Shown piece by piece: positions 9,130 through 20,289 of a stretch of 34,222 bases of DNA. The DNA is from Amylostereum areolatum (Eukaryota > Basidiomycota > Agaricomycetes > Russulales > Stereaceae), in assembly GCA_012932865.1 (NCBI GenBank), contig SAXG01000158.1, positions 1 to 34,222 on the forward strand, in the 5' to 3' direction. Below the pieces are notes generated by a model. That model did not search any database and was not told the DNA's origin. It was given only the letters and a program-made list of their open reading frames with translations. Position 1 is the stretch's first letter. Every line of letters starts with the position of its first letter. A program made the translations under genes and the position numbers.

Positions 9130-12100
9130 GGGGGCTGACGATGTACACGGCATCTGAAGCCCAAGTTTCTGTTTCTCGCTCGTCTGGTTTTGTGGCGCCT
9201 CGGTGGCCTGGTTCTTGTTTACATATGCGCATTGTTTGATTCGGACTGTACTACTACGGGGGATATCCCCATTATGACTTCTCTTACGGACTCTATCGGT
9301 ACGGGCACGCGTCCCGTTGTTATTTTAGATACTCAGGCCTCGATTTGTGAGCCTTCGGCTTTGGATATGGCTTCGGTTTCGGCTTCAGTTTTGGATACGG
9401 CTTTGGATACGGACTCGGTTTTGGATATGGACCCTGTAAAGTCAGGGACAACGCCGTGCGATGGAAGGGCACGGCGCCCAAATCATGGTATATGGCACCT
9501 GGAACGGCTCAATGGACGCTTCATCGCTTAAGGGAAGACAAACCCGAAAGTGCGATTGCAATCCTTCGCATCTGGACACACCACCGACGCCGTGACGAGG
9601 CTACTTATGAAGCCATCAAGGAAATAACTGGCATGGGAGACGAGTTAGCATGTCAAGCTCTACTAGAGCTCGCCACTCCTATGCAGTTCATACGCTCCGC
9701 CAGCGCCAAGGAACAAACGGTCATTCCCACACAACTGGTGGTAGATTCCAAGCGCATTGTCAAAGCTCTCGCACTCCTGGACAGTGGTTGCACTGGCTCG
9801 TGTATCAACACGAAGTTTGTGCAGGAAAATCACATCCCCACGCGACGGACTGCTCGCCCAATCCCAGTACAAAATGCAGACGGCACTCTCAACGCAGGAG
9901 GTCCCATCACGGAATATGTCACACTTCGCCTAAATATTCAAGACCATGAAGAAAACATTGACCTGGCGGTCTCCAATCTAGGAGATATGGACCTTTTCAT
10001 TGGACATGAGTGGCTGAAGAAGCATAACCCTCACATCGACTGGAAATCCGGGTCAATTGACTTCAACCGATGCCCTATCAGCTGCTCTTGTCCCCCTCCC
10101 CTCCTCAATATCGATGATGATGAAGACGAGGAGGAAGAGCCAGTCCACATGGAAAAAGACGAGCAGCTGTTTGCTTTCGACTGGGATGGTTACAAAGCGA
10201 GATACCACATCCGGACCCATGCATCGGACATTGCAATTGAAGAGCACGCTAAGAAAAAGGAACAGACCTTCTCTGAGCGAGTCCCAACGGCGTACCACGA
10301 ATTCAAGGACATCTTTGACAAAGACGACTTCGACAAGCTCCCTGAGCGACACCCATGGGACCACGCCATTGAGCTCACTCCTAACTTCAAACCGGTCGAT
10401 TGCAAAGTTTACCCCCTCACATTGGACGAGCAGAAGCAACTGGACGCCTTTTTGGAAGAGAACCTGAGATCTGGCCGGATCCAACCGTCCAAATCACCCA
10501 TGGCCTCCCCATTCTTCTTCATCAAGAAAAAAGACGGCTCGTTACGCCCTGTGCAAGACTATCGAAAGCTCAATGAAATGACAATAAAGAACCGTTACCC
10601 GCTCCCACTCATCCAAGAGTTGGTTGATAAGCTTAAGGGAGCACGGCACTTTACCAAGCTCGATGTCCGATAGGGGTACAACAATGTTCGGATTAAAGAA
10701 GGGGACGAATGGAAAGCTGCGTTCTGCACGAACAAAGGTCTCTACGAGCCTACAGTCATGTTCTTCGGACTCACCAACTCCCCATCTACGTTCCAAGCCA
10801 TGATGAATGACCTGTTCAAAGACTTGATCCACCAAGGAGTCATGGTCGTCTATTTGGACGACATCCTCATCTTCACACATACGCTAGAAGAACGTTGTCG
10901 GATAGTCAAGGAGGTCCTTTGGATCCTGCGAGAAAACAAACTCTATCTGAAGCCAGAAAAGTGCGAGTTTGAGAAGGCAGAAATCGAATACCTGGGCATG
11001 ATTGTCGGCGGAGGAAGGGTTCGCATGGATCCAGCAAAAGTCGCGGCAATCATCAATTGGCCAGCCCCCAAAACGAAGAAACAACTTCAATCGTTTTTGG
11101 GCTTTTGCAACTTCTACTGTCGCTTTATCAAGGACTTCAGCGGCATTGCTCACCCAATGACTAAACTCACTGGGAAGACGGAATGGGTCTGGGACACCCC
11201 ACAGTAGGAGGCTTTTGAGGAACTCAAGCGATGTATAACATCGCAGCCAGTTCTAGCAATCCCTACAGACGATGGGCAGTTCCGTGTCGAGGCGGACTCC
11301 TCTGACTATGCCACGGGCGCGGTACTTTCGCAACAACAGGACAATGGCAAATGGCACCCGGTCGCCTTCCTCTCAAAGTCCCTCAGCGAAGCTGAGAGGA
11401 ACTATGAGATTTATGACAAGGAATTACTGGCTATCATGACGGCGCTAGAGGAATGGAGACAATACCTCATGGGGGCACAACAGGAGTTTGAAATCTGGTC
11501 GGATCATCGCAATCTCACGTACTTCCGCAAGGCGCAGAAGCTAAATCGGAGACAAGCACGATGGTCAACGGAGCTACAAGAGTATCATTGTACGCTACTC
11601 CACAAGCCTGGCAAAACAATGGGTAAACCCGATGCTATTTCCCGACTAGCGGGCCTTGAGAAGGGGGAGAAAGACAATGAAAACATTGTCCTCCTGAAAC
11701 CAGAACTCTTTTGCGCCCTCAACCATGCAGGAATCGTAACCAACAGACCTGACAATGCCTTCATTGAGCGGATTCAGGAGGCTACCTTACTCCGAGACCA
11801 TGCAGTAGAACGTGCCTTAGCACTCAAAGTAAAGGGATGGCTGGAACATGCAGATGGAACGGTCACCTGGCAACACAGACTCTATGTCCCAAGAGACAAA
11901 GGACTCCGTGCAGACATCATCCAGGCTCATCATGACGGCCCGCTTGTCGGTCATCCAGGACGATACAAGACCCACGAGCTCATCACGCGCAACTACTGGT
12001 GGCCTGCCATTAGAGATGACGTCCGGAAATATGTCGAAGGATGTGAGACCTGCCAACGTACCAAGATTAGACATGATCGTATTGCCGCTCCACTCCACCC

Positions 12101-13301
12101 ACATGACCCGCCACAAGCACCTTGGGAGCACATATCCATTGACTTCGTCATGCCACTCCCGGTCTCGGATGGAAAAGACACCATCTGCAATGTGAACTGC
12201 ATGGGTACCAAGCAGGTTGTATTCTGGGCCACGACCAAAGACCTAACGGAAGACGAGCTTGCCTTCGAGTACCTACGAGAAGTAGTCCCCCATCATGGAA
12301 TTCCTAGAAAGATTGTCAGTGACCGTGGCAGCGTCTTTGTCTCCAAGTTCACCACGGCATTGTTCCAACTGCTAGGCATTGAAGGGAATCCATCTACGGC
12401 ATACCACCCTCAGACAGACGGACAGACCGAACGCTCCAACATGACCATGGAAAATTACCTTCGCATCTTCGTCAATCAACGACAAGACAATTGGACACGT
12501 TACCTCCCACTTGCCATGACTGCGCTCAACGACATGGTCCATAGTTCGATTGGGATGTCTCCCAACTTTGCCAACTATGGTCGAGAACTCTACCTGGGAA
12601 CAAACCCTCGACGCGAGACAGACAACCCATCGGCGAACGAGTTTGCACAACGCCTGCGAGACATCTACGAGGAAGCCCGCTCTGCGCTAAAAGCAGCACA
12701 GGATGATCAAAAGCGCTTTTACGATCGCAAGAAGGACGAACCAATAGATTACAAAATTGGCGACTTCGTCTGGCTGGAAGCCAAGACCAGAGATGGCCAA
12801 ACCGTAATCAAAACGGCACGTCCTATGCAAAAGCTAGATGACAAGCGCTTTGGTCCTTTCGAAATCCTGGAAAAAGTCGGAGCATCGGCTTACAAGCTTC
12901 GCCTCCCTACATCCTGGTCACGAAAACATCCGGTCTTCAACGAGTCCCTCCTATCTCCACACAACGGTCCCGCCTTTGACAATCAGAAAGCACCTACACC
13001 TCCACCACCAGAGTTAGTCCAAGGAGAGGAAGTCTATGAGGTCGAAAAGATTATAGACTCCAAGAAGGTTGGTCGCGGCTTCAAGTACCTCGTCAAATGG
13101 AAAGGCTACCCAGACAATGACAATACTTGGGAGCCTCTCACCAATCTCCAGAATGCCAAGAAACGCATTGACGACTTCCACCGTGAACATCCGGGTGCCC
13201 CGAAACCTGCACGCCTTAATCGTTGGAAACTCCTGTCGGAGGAAGAAACTGGATCTGATTACGACGAGGACGTCGAATCTAAGGAAGGGGTGATGTCATG
13301 A
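9123..13301 (+). pseudogene. pol: Pol polyprotein, disrupted (element B)
   Basis: Pol continues in the -1 frame from TTT-TTG (9123-9128). A base gained near 9236 and one lost near 9468 shift the frame and restore it. Domains run protease (LLDSGCTGS, about 9775), RT (YLDDILIF, about 10850), RNase H (about 11285-11520), integrase HHCC and DD35E (about 11950-12440), GPY/F segment (about 12850) and chromodomain (about 13040-13200). TAG codons interrupt RT at 10671-10673 and the RT/RNase H connection at 11205-11207, at the same places as in A and C. Downstream of about 9745 only isolated substitutions separate it from A, for example at 11812. The TGA ends inside the LTR. Confidence 0.93.
13281..13290 (+). 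promoter_or_regulatory. Polypurine tract, element B
   Basis: AAGGAAGGGG three bases before the 3' LTR, as in A and C; the expected plus-strand primer. Confidence 0.8.
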
Positions 13302-13751
13302 ACGGTCTATAATTTTCTTTTTACTTTACATCGGTTACACGCTTTAAGACTTATCGACTTATCACCGGTCCGGCTCCACCTTGGCCCGGACCCGGCTCAT
13401 CTATATCCCGCCCGGACCCACGTGACTCATCTCGGTCCGGGTCTGACTCCTTTCTCTTGACTCATGCTGTACGATACTGACTCATGCTGTGCTCTTTTAC
13501 ATACGACTGCTTACTTATACTTGGTCTGCTTACTGATCGCCGTGTATTGGTTGCTTACCTAAGTCTCTCTCCTCTTGTGTATATAAGGCTCGCTCTCGCT
13601 GTACATATTCCTTATCTCGAGCTAGTCAATTCTACCGACTTTGCTTGCTTTCCCTCGTCTGTCGCCGTGTCTGATCGGCTCCCCTCTGTCGTCCTCATCT
13701 TCTAGTCAGCTGTGTCGTAACTTGGTGCTGTCGCACTAGTCGTTGCTGACA
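13294..13751 (+). repeat. 3' LTR of element B (458 bp)
   Basis: TGTCA...TGACA ends, TATA box at 13580-13587 and predicted start sequence at 13614. No difference from the element A LTR was found by eye. It is followed directly by the interior of element D's gag, with GTACG as the next five bases. Confidence 0.95.
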
Positions 13752-13752
13752 G

Positions 13753-14325
13753 TACGACGACGAGGCGCTAATCCACTTTTTCAAGAAGGGACTTCAGCGT
13801 GACCTCGGCAAGCAGGTGGCCCGGTCGTACCCATTCCCCACCAAGCTCGCGGAGTGGAAGGAGCGCGCCCGCCGCATCAACCACCAGTGGCTCGAAGAGA
13901 ACCCGGAGAGGAAGAGCAGTCAGTCCAAGGGGGCTGTCGCGCTCACCTCGAACGGTTCGACCAACGACTCCTCGTCGCGCCGAGTCGGCGCCTTCACCAA
14001 CACCTCGACCCGCCCTGCAAAGCTGACGGACGACGAGCGCGCAAAGATGATGCGCGAAGGCAAGTGCTTCATGTGTCGACAAGCCGGTCACGTCTCTCGC
14101 GACTGCCCCAACCGCGACTCGAGCGCGCGACGGGTGGGCGCAGTAGAGACTGGGTCCAAGGCCCCTCCCCTGCCGACGAACACGGCTCCGTCCACTGCGA
14201 AAGCAGCTCCCGACCCATCCAAAACCATTGCGGCGATCACTCGCCAGCTGAAGGATCTGGACGCGGAAGGCAAGGAGCAGGCAGTAGCGCTGTTGAAGGA
14301 CATCCTGGAATCGCAGGATTTTTGA
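13753..14325 (+). pseudogene. gag: Gag fragment with CCHC zinc knuckle (element D)
   Basis: Open from the junction with B in one frame to TGA at 14323-14325. The N-terminal portion resembles the end of a capsid domain (ALIHFFKKGLQRDL...YPFPTKLAEWKERARRIN). It is followed by a Ser/Arg-rich linker, a zinc knuckle CFMCRQAGHVSRDC (CX2CX4HX4C) near 14068-14110, and a helical tail ending ILESQDF. No lesion is visible in the surviving part. The true start codon and most of the capsid are missing. Confidence 0.85.
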
Positions 14326-17300
14326 AACGCCCCCCAGTCGCGTCGTCTGGTGGAGGCAAAGGACTTTTGGTATCATCGTCGAATCGTTTCGCTGTATTAT
14401 CATCCATGCATACCTGTGAGCAATCGTATCCCCCGTGTTTGTATCTGTCTACTGTCACCAAGAACAGGCAAACACCATCGATCACGCTCAAAGTCAAGCT
14501 GATCGGACGAGTTACCAAAAGAGAAATCGATGCAGACGCGCTGCTTGATAGCGGCGCAGAAGGAATTATCCTGAACCGAAGCTTCGTTGAACGCAAGAAG
14601 CTCACCACAAGAAAACTAGAAAACCCGTTCCCCGTGCGTAATGTGGACGGCACCGAGAACATCATGGGCTGGGTACGCTACACAACGACCCAGCGGATCC
14701 GGATATACTCGCAAGATTCAAAGGCGTACCATGAGGAAGAAGCTGAGTTCTTCATCACCGACATCGGCGATCATGACATGATCCTTGGAACAGACTGGCT
14801 CGATGAGCACAATCCAACCATAGACTGGCAACGAGACCGTGTTGACATGCTCCGCTGCCCTCCCTCATGCACTCTGTCCAAACCTCCTGTGACGAACCTC
14901 GCAACCAAGCCACGGAAACCATCGTCGGTCCAATCACAGCGTAAGGTTGAAGCGGGTAAAACCCCGAGGACACCTCTCGTCGTGGACGATCCCTTCCCAG
15001 AGCCGACATATGTGTCCTGGACCCCAGTCCCCACTTATGTTATTCCTGCATGCAGAGTCAAAGGTGTTCGCGTCCGCACGGTCCATCGCTCCCCTCTACC
15101 CGCACGACTCTTCACTGAAGACGACGACGAGCGGCCCATGGTATTCCGAGACTGGGAGATCAATGGACTACGCCGCGCCGGAATCCTCCCTGAAACCGAT
15201 GGTCCTAATCCAGATGCAATACCCATCCGCGCGGGCTTTACAAAAGCGCAGGAGCTTGCAGAGCATTCAAAAGAGAACGCACGCCCGCAAACCTTTGAAG
15301 ACTTAGTCCCCCCGCCGTACCGCGACTTTGCGCCTGTATTCGACAAGAAAACCTCCGAGCGACTTCCTGACCGACGGCCATGGGACCATGCTATCGACAT
15401 GAAAGACGGCTTTGAACCCAAACCGTGCAAGATCTACCCCCTCTCACCTTCCGAGCAGATCGAACTCGACACCTTCCTCAACGACCACCTGAAGAAGGGC
15501 TATATCCGCCCTTCGAAGTCACCTCAGGCGAGTCCGTTCTTCTTTGTGAAGAAAAAGGATGGAAAGCTGCGTCCCGTACAGGACTATCGAGAATTAAACA
15601 AGGGCACTGTCAAGAATGAATACCCCTTGCCACTGATCTCTGAAATTGTCGACCGCCTCAAAGGTGCAAAGATCTTCTCCAAGATGGATGTTCGCTGGGG
15701 CTACAACAATGTCCGCATCAAGGAAGGCGACGAGTGGAAGGCTGCGTTCAAGACGAATCGCGGTCTCTTCGAACCTACGGTGATGTTTTTCGGGCTTATG
15801 AACTCCCCTGCGACATTTCAGGCAATGATGAATGAACTGTTCAAGGATCTCATCGACTCGGGCAAGGTCATCATCTACATGGACGACATCTTGGTGTTCA
15901 CTCGCACCATGGACGAACACCGTGCCATAGTGCGGCAGGTTCTGCAGCGTTTGCAAGACAACGACCTCTTCCTCAAACCGGAGAAATGCGTCTTTGAACA
16001 AGACTCTGTCGAATACCTCGGACTCATCATCTCGCACGACAAGATCGCTATGGACCCCGTCAAGGTAGCAGGTATTCAGGACTGGCCGACACCACGAACG
16101 GTCAAAGATGTGCAATCCTTCCTCGGCTTTGGCAACTTCTACCGACGTTTCATCAAGGACTTCTCCAAGGTGGCACGGCCCCTATTTGATCTGACAAAGA
16201 AGGACTGCACATGGGACTGGTCGACGGACTGCCAAACTGCGTTTGACGCACTGAAAGCTGCGTTTACTTCCTCCCCCGTCTTGGTCATGCCTGACCCAAA
16301 GAAGCCTTACCTCGTTGAAGTCGATGCCTCGGACTTTGCTACTGGAGGTATACTCTCGCAGAAAGGCGACGACGGTCACTGGCATCCAGTGGCGTATCTG
16401 TCCAAGGCCCTATCGGAACCGGAACGGAACTACGACATCTACGACAAGGAGCTGCTTGCGATCATCCGTGGCGCTTGAAGCCTGGCGCCACTACCTCGAA
16501 GGCGCCCCCGACACCGTCGAAATCTGGACAGATCACAAGAACCTGGAGCACTTCAAGACGGCACAGAAGCTGAGCCGCCGACAGGCACGTTGGGCTCTAT
16601 TCCTCACTCGATTTGACTTCTCGCTCGTTCATAAACCAGGAATTTCCCACCGCCCGGATCCAATGTCTCGACGACCCGATCACAAGGATGGTGTTGAAAA
16701 CGACAACAAGGAGCGCGTCTTGCTTGACCCCAAGTACTTCCAAGTACGCGCAACAAGGTCAGGAGCAGTAACCTCCCTCGGTGATGTCGAACTCCGACGA
16801 CGTATCCGCGACTGCAAAACCAAGGACATCGAGGTCGTTCAAGCCCTGGACGCCATCTTACGAAACGGACCACGTACACTTGTCAAGAACCTTCAAGAGT
16901 GGAACTACGAAGAAGGCCTGGTCCTGTTTAGAGGAAAGGTATATGTCCCTGCAGACGACGAGTTGCGACGCGACATTGTCAAAATGTACCATGAATCGCC
17001 CCTGGCTGGACACCCCGGTCGCTTCAAGACTTACGAGCTTGTGAGTCGTGAATATTGGTGGCCTGGCATGTCTGTCTTTGTCCGCGACTTTGTAACAGGG
17101 TGCGCAACCTGCCAGTCGACGAAGACACAGAGCAGCCGACCCCACGTCGACATGATCCCAAACGAAGTACCCGATCGACCATTTGGCGTCATCTCCACTG
17201 ACTTCATCGTCGAACTCCCTGACTGCGAAGGCTATAACGCCGTCAATGTCGTGGTCGATCGCCTCACCAAGATGGTGGTTACCACCCCATGTACAACGAA

Positions 17301-18414
17301 GATCACCAGCGATGGCACGGCCGACATTCTCTTCGATAAGGTATACCGACACTACGGCTTAGCAGACAAGATCATCTCGGATCGTGGACCCCAATTTGCT
17401 GGACAGGTGATGCGTACACTCAACGAGAAGCTCGGGATCAAGTCCGCCCTCAGCACAGCGTATCACCCACAGACAGACGGCCAAACCGAACGCGAGAACC
17501 AGAACCTCGAGCAGTTTCTGCGAGTATTCTGCAACTACCGTCAAGACGACTGGGTGAAGTGGTTGCCCTTCTTCGAGTTTTCTCACAACTCTCGCACCCA
17601 TGCAGCGACTGGAAAGCCTCCCTTTGAAGTCCTCTATGGCTTCCTCCCCAAGATGTACCCATCCGTAAACCCGTCCTCAAAGGTCCCTGCAGTTGAAGAA
17701 CGCCTCCGTCAACTTGAAGAAGTCCGACAAGAGATCAAAGCCAGCCTTGCCCTCGCATCGGACTTAATGAAGCACTACAATGGTGACACGATCAGCAAAT
17801 CGACACTGTTCGCCATTGGAGACAAGGTCTGGCTCGAAGGCAAAAACCTGAAGACGACGAGGCCGAAAGCTAAGCTTGCTGCCAAACGATTTGGACCCTT
17901 CGAGATCGTTGACGTCATTAGCCCAGTGAACTACCGCCTGAAGCTGCCGAAGACGTGGAGAATCCACCCAGTCTTCCATGCTTCGCTGCTCACCGCGTAC
18001 AAGGAGACAACGGCACATGGTCCAAACTATGAACAACCGCCGCCTGACCTCGTTGATGACGAAGAAGAATATGACGTTGAAGACATCATCGACTCGAAGC
18101 CGACCCGCAACAAGAAAGGCATACAATACCTCGTCAAGTGGGCAGGCTATCCTGACTCCGAGAATACCTGGCTCCCTCGCTCCTCGCTCTCAAAGGTCAC
18201 CGACATGATCGACGCCTTCCACAAACGCCATCCAAATGCACCCCGCCCTGTGCGTTCCCTCGGCATCTCCTTTGACGATTTTCTCGCATCTACCCTTGCA
18301 GATGACATCGCGCTCCAGGCGAAAGCGCGTCTTAAAGGGGGGGTAATGTCACGGATCGCTCCATTTCTCTCTTCGTTTGCAGACCTCGTACACGTGACGT
18401 GTCACGGCACATGA
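14319..18414 (+). pseudogene. pol: Pol polyprotein with one frameshift (element D)
   Basis: Entered in the -1 frame at TTT-TTG (14319-14324). Domains are protease (LLDSGAEGI, about 14540), RT (YMDDILVF, about 15876), RNase H (EVDASDFA, YDKELLAI; 16315-16560), integrase HHCC (HPGRF...CATC, about 17010-17115) and DD35E (STDF, SDRG, E of GQTE 35 residues on; 17195-17490), GPY/F (KRFGPFEIV, about 17885) and chromodomain (VEDIIDSK...YLVKWAGYP, about 18075-18240). RT keeps Trp in DVRWGYNN, where A/B/C have TAG. The only break seen is one extra G at 16470/16471 inside RNase H; without it the two long frames would join. Pol runs about 22 codons into the LTR before TGA. Confidence 0.92.
18334..18343 (+). 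promoter_or_regulatory. Polypurine tract, element D
   Basis: AAAGGGGGGG three bases before the LTR, the expected plus-strand primer position; it also overlaps the pol reading frame. Confidence 0.75.
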
Positions 18415-18768
18415 CTTTCCCTTGCATCACATGCTTCAATGACGTCATTGCCCGGACTTCCGAGCGGGATTCCGCATCCTTATCTATGGCATCACTGCTC
18501 CGGACCTTCGTCCTCCGCCCCATGACTCCTTTCCTATTGTTCCCCCCCCGCTCGCACCACTATCGCATCGCATCGCACCATCGTTCCCACTTGTATATAA
18601 GGACAGTGTTTCTCTTCCCTTTTCCCTAGACTGTCCATCTCGTCACACGGTACTGTAGCGCACGTTGCACTACCCTAGACCCCGGCACTCTCGAATCTAT
18701 TTTCTTCTCGCTCCTCCCATCGTCGCGACTTAGGCGGTTCATCGGTCTCATAAACTGCGTTTCTGACA
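18347..18768 (+). repeat. 3' LTR of element D (422 bp)
   Basis: TGTCA...TGACA termini directly after the polypurine tract. Contains a TATA box (TATATAA, 18594-18600). The transcript start is expected roughly 30 bases later, around 18625. The 5' partner is absent, so neither LTR divergence nor a target-site duplication can be read. Confidence 0.9.
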
Positions 18769-20036
18769 GCGACCGACACGCTCAAGGCCCACAACCTTGT
18801 GCCGGAAGAGGTCACTGCACCGCACGCGTCCCCACCACCTGTCCCCTCGCCCAACACTTCATCTCCGCCCTCGCCCCTGGCCCTGCTATGCGCATGGCAT
18901 CACCCTCCTACACACACACCGCGAATGCCCGCCCGCCCGTCCCTACGCCCAGCTCCGTCCCTCGCCTCCTCTCCCCCATTCCCATCCTCGTGCCCAATAC
19001 GTGCGCCCACCCTTCCCCCGACACGCATGGAACCATGCTGTCCTCACGCCAATGCCTCCGCGCCGTACCAGCCCATTGCGCATACCTCCTCACTCGCACT
19101 CCCTCCCCTCGTCCACCCCTTTGACACTCCTCAACCGTCTTTCCACGCGGATCAGGCCTTTCTCGCGAATGCGAATGGCCACGGGATTGTGATGCGCCCC
19201 TGTCCCTCCCACTTGTCCACACACCCAACGCCCGCCGGGGTCGATTTCCCGTTCAGCATCAACCGACCGCCGGAGGAGGACGTGCACGCGCATTTCATCT
19301 CGGGCGAACAGATGTGGTCTTTAGTGAGTAACCCCCATGTTTGCTGTTCTTATCGCACAGCCAGATGACCACGCATCGCGTCCGTCTGCCTTCAGCTTCA
19401 AGCTCCATGGTTCCGCCCGTCCGATCTCAATGAAAAGCGACATCATCCGGAAGCGCTCTTGCCACAACGCCCGGCGTGTCGGCAACGCCTCTGAGACGCC
19501 CTCCGCCAGACGGGCTGCCGCGCTCATTCGGCACGGATAGAGCCGACCTCAACTTTGCGCAACGGCTGCCGATGGCAAACGAGAACGCGGTGACAAATAT
19601 CGCGGATCTGTGGGTGACGGCGGGGATGAACGTGGACAACGAGGGGGTGTTCGAAAGCAAGGACAAGGAGGATGAGATGACAAATTGGGAGAAGGACTCG
19701 AGGACACGCCCACCCGCCGTGCACGATGCAGCACCTTTGGACCCGCCACGCGCGCCTCCTTCTTCGGCTCCCCCAGGCGTCCCCCAGGCCCCTCGCAAGC
19801 CCTCCCCCCACGCTCCTCCCCACTCCGCCGCATCTCCCGCCTTTCCGCATCCTCAGTGGCGGCCGACGTGTGTTGGGCGTGCCGTCGATTTTCTCCCATC
19901 CGGGTGTGCGCACGCCGCCGGCAGTGATCGACGCACAGAAGTTGCTCGAGGCGGAGGACGTGTTCACAGTGTCAGCGAGCAGCGCGGTGCCAGAGGGGGG
20001 ACGAGGATCCCGAGGCAGCGAGGCCGGCGGGCGTGA
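18769..20036 (+). pseudogene. Broken host coding sequence with half of a GATA-type zinc finger
   Basis: Protein-like pieces lie in changing frames: a Pro/Ser/His-rich stretch ending FPFSINRPPEEDVHAHFISGE (frame of 18799, to about 19322); a GTGAGTAA splice-donor-like site near 19325; a GATA-finger-like piece (19362-19500); LNFAQRLPMANENAVTNIADLW (about 19546-19700, another frame); and IFSHPGVRTPPAVIDAQKLLEAEDVF (about 19890-19970, the first frame again). No start codon context and no continuous exon model could be made. It could be a decayed multi-exon gene cut by element D, or several fragments. Only the GATA piece is recognised; the other parts are not assigned. Confidence 0.45.
19362..19500 (+). 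pseudogene. C-terminal half of a GATA-type zinc finger (relic)
   Basis: The translation includes FKLHGSARPISMKSDIIRKR followed by a basic stretch (CHNARR). This matches the part of fungal GATA fingers that follows the second cysteine pair (typically ...CGL-KLHG-RP-SMK-D-I-KR). The zinc ligands themselves (CX2C...CNAC) are not seen: SAFSF stands where the second pair and its neighbours should be. It may be an exon whose first half lay upstream of element D, or a decayed copy. Function as a DNA-binding domain is unlikely in this state. Confidence 0.5.
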
Positions 20037-20289
20037 TCATCAGCAATATCACACTTTTTGTTGGGGTGTTGCCGACAGTTTTGGCTTTGTTGCCAGTGTT
20101 GGGGTGTTGATGGCAGTTGTCAGGCCTGGCCGAGTTTGGCAAACCTGGCAACTCCCCGCAATTCCGGGGCAATTCATGGATCACACTTCCCGGCATCAAA
20201 TTGTGATCAGAAGGGATATTGAGCCGGCCCTAAACTGTGTTTGACTGTGAGACTTTCTCCTTTCTCATATTTCCCTGCCACGACGTGTC
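20037..20289. other. Non-coding stretch with short direct repeats
   Basis: No gene supported. GTTGGGGTGTTG occurs at about 20062 and its core GTTGGGGTGTTGA again at about 20098, surrounded by related TTTGG/TTGCC words. Nothing else was recognised. Confidence 0.4.

Larger units (their letters stand above)
6235..13751 (+). mobile_element. Element B: two-LTR chromodomain Ty3/gypsy retrotransposon, defective and chimaeric
   Basis: A 7517-bp unit with LTRs 6235-6692 and 13294-13751, a self-priming type primer site, gag, pol and a polypurine tract. The flanking pentamers differ (CTTCA left, GTACG right), so there is no target-site duplication. The two LTRs differ at about 25 positions. The 3' LTR and pol match element A, whereas the 5' LTR matches element C. 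This suggests the two ends come from different insertions joined by recombination. Gag has several frameshifts plus a TAA, and pol has frameshifts and two TAG codons, so the copy cannot encode working proteins as read. Confidence 0.93.
13752..18768 (+). mobile_element. Element D: second-family chromodomain Ty3/gypsy retrotransposon, 5' truncated
   Basis: A different family from A/B/C: a 422-bp LTR with unrelated interior sequence and clearly diverged proteins, but the same domain order and TGTCA...TGACA ends. Its 5' LTR, leader and the start of gag are absent; the sequence begins inside gag at the edge of element B. If B had simply inserted into D, the missing part should lie before 6235, but F-box sequence is there instead. 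It ends at 18768, next to host-like coding sequence (GCGAC follows). GC content and codon use look more host-like than in A/B/C (impression only). Confidence 0.92.

Noticed and set aside
9350..9440. Repeated GGATACGGCTTT words giving a Gly-Tyr-Phe-rich peptide
   Set aside because: The Gly/Tyr/Phe reading occurs only in shifted frames of A and C; in the B pol frame it is a Leu-Asp-Thr repeat. It is a short tandem repeat prone to indels, not a separate gene.
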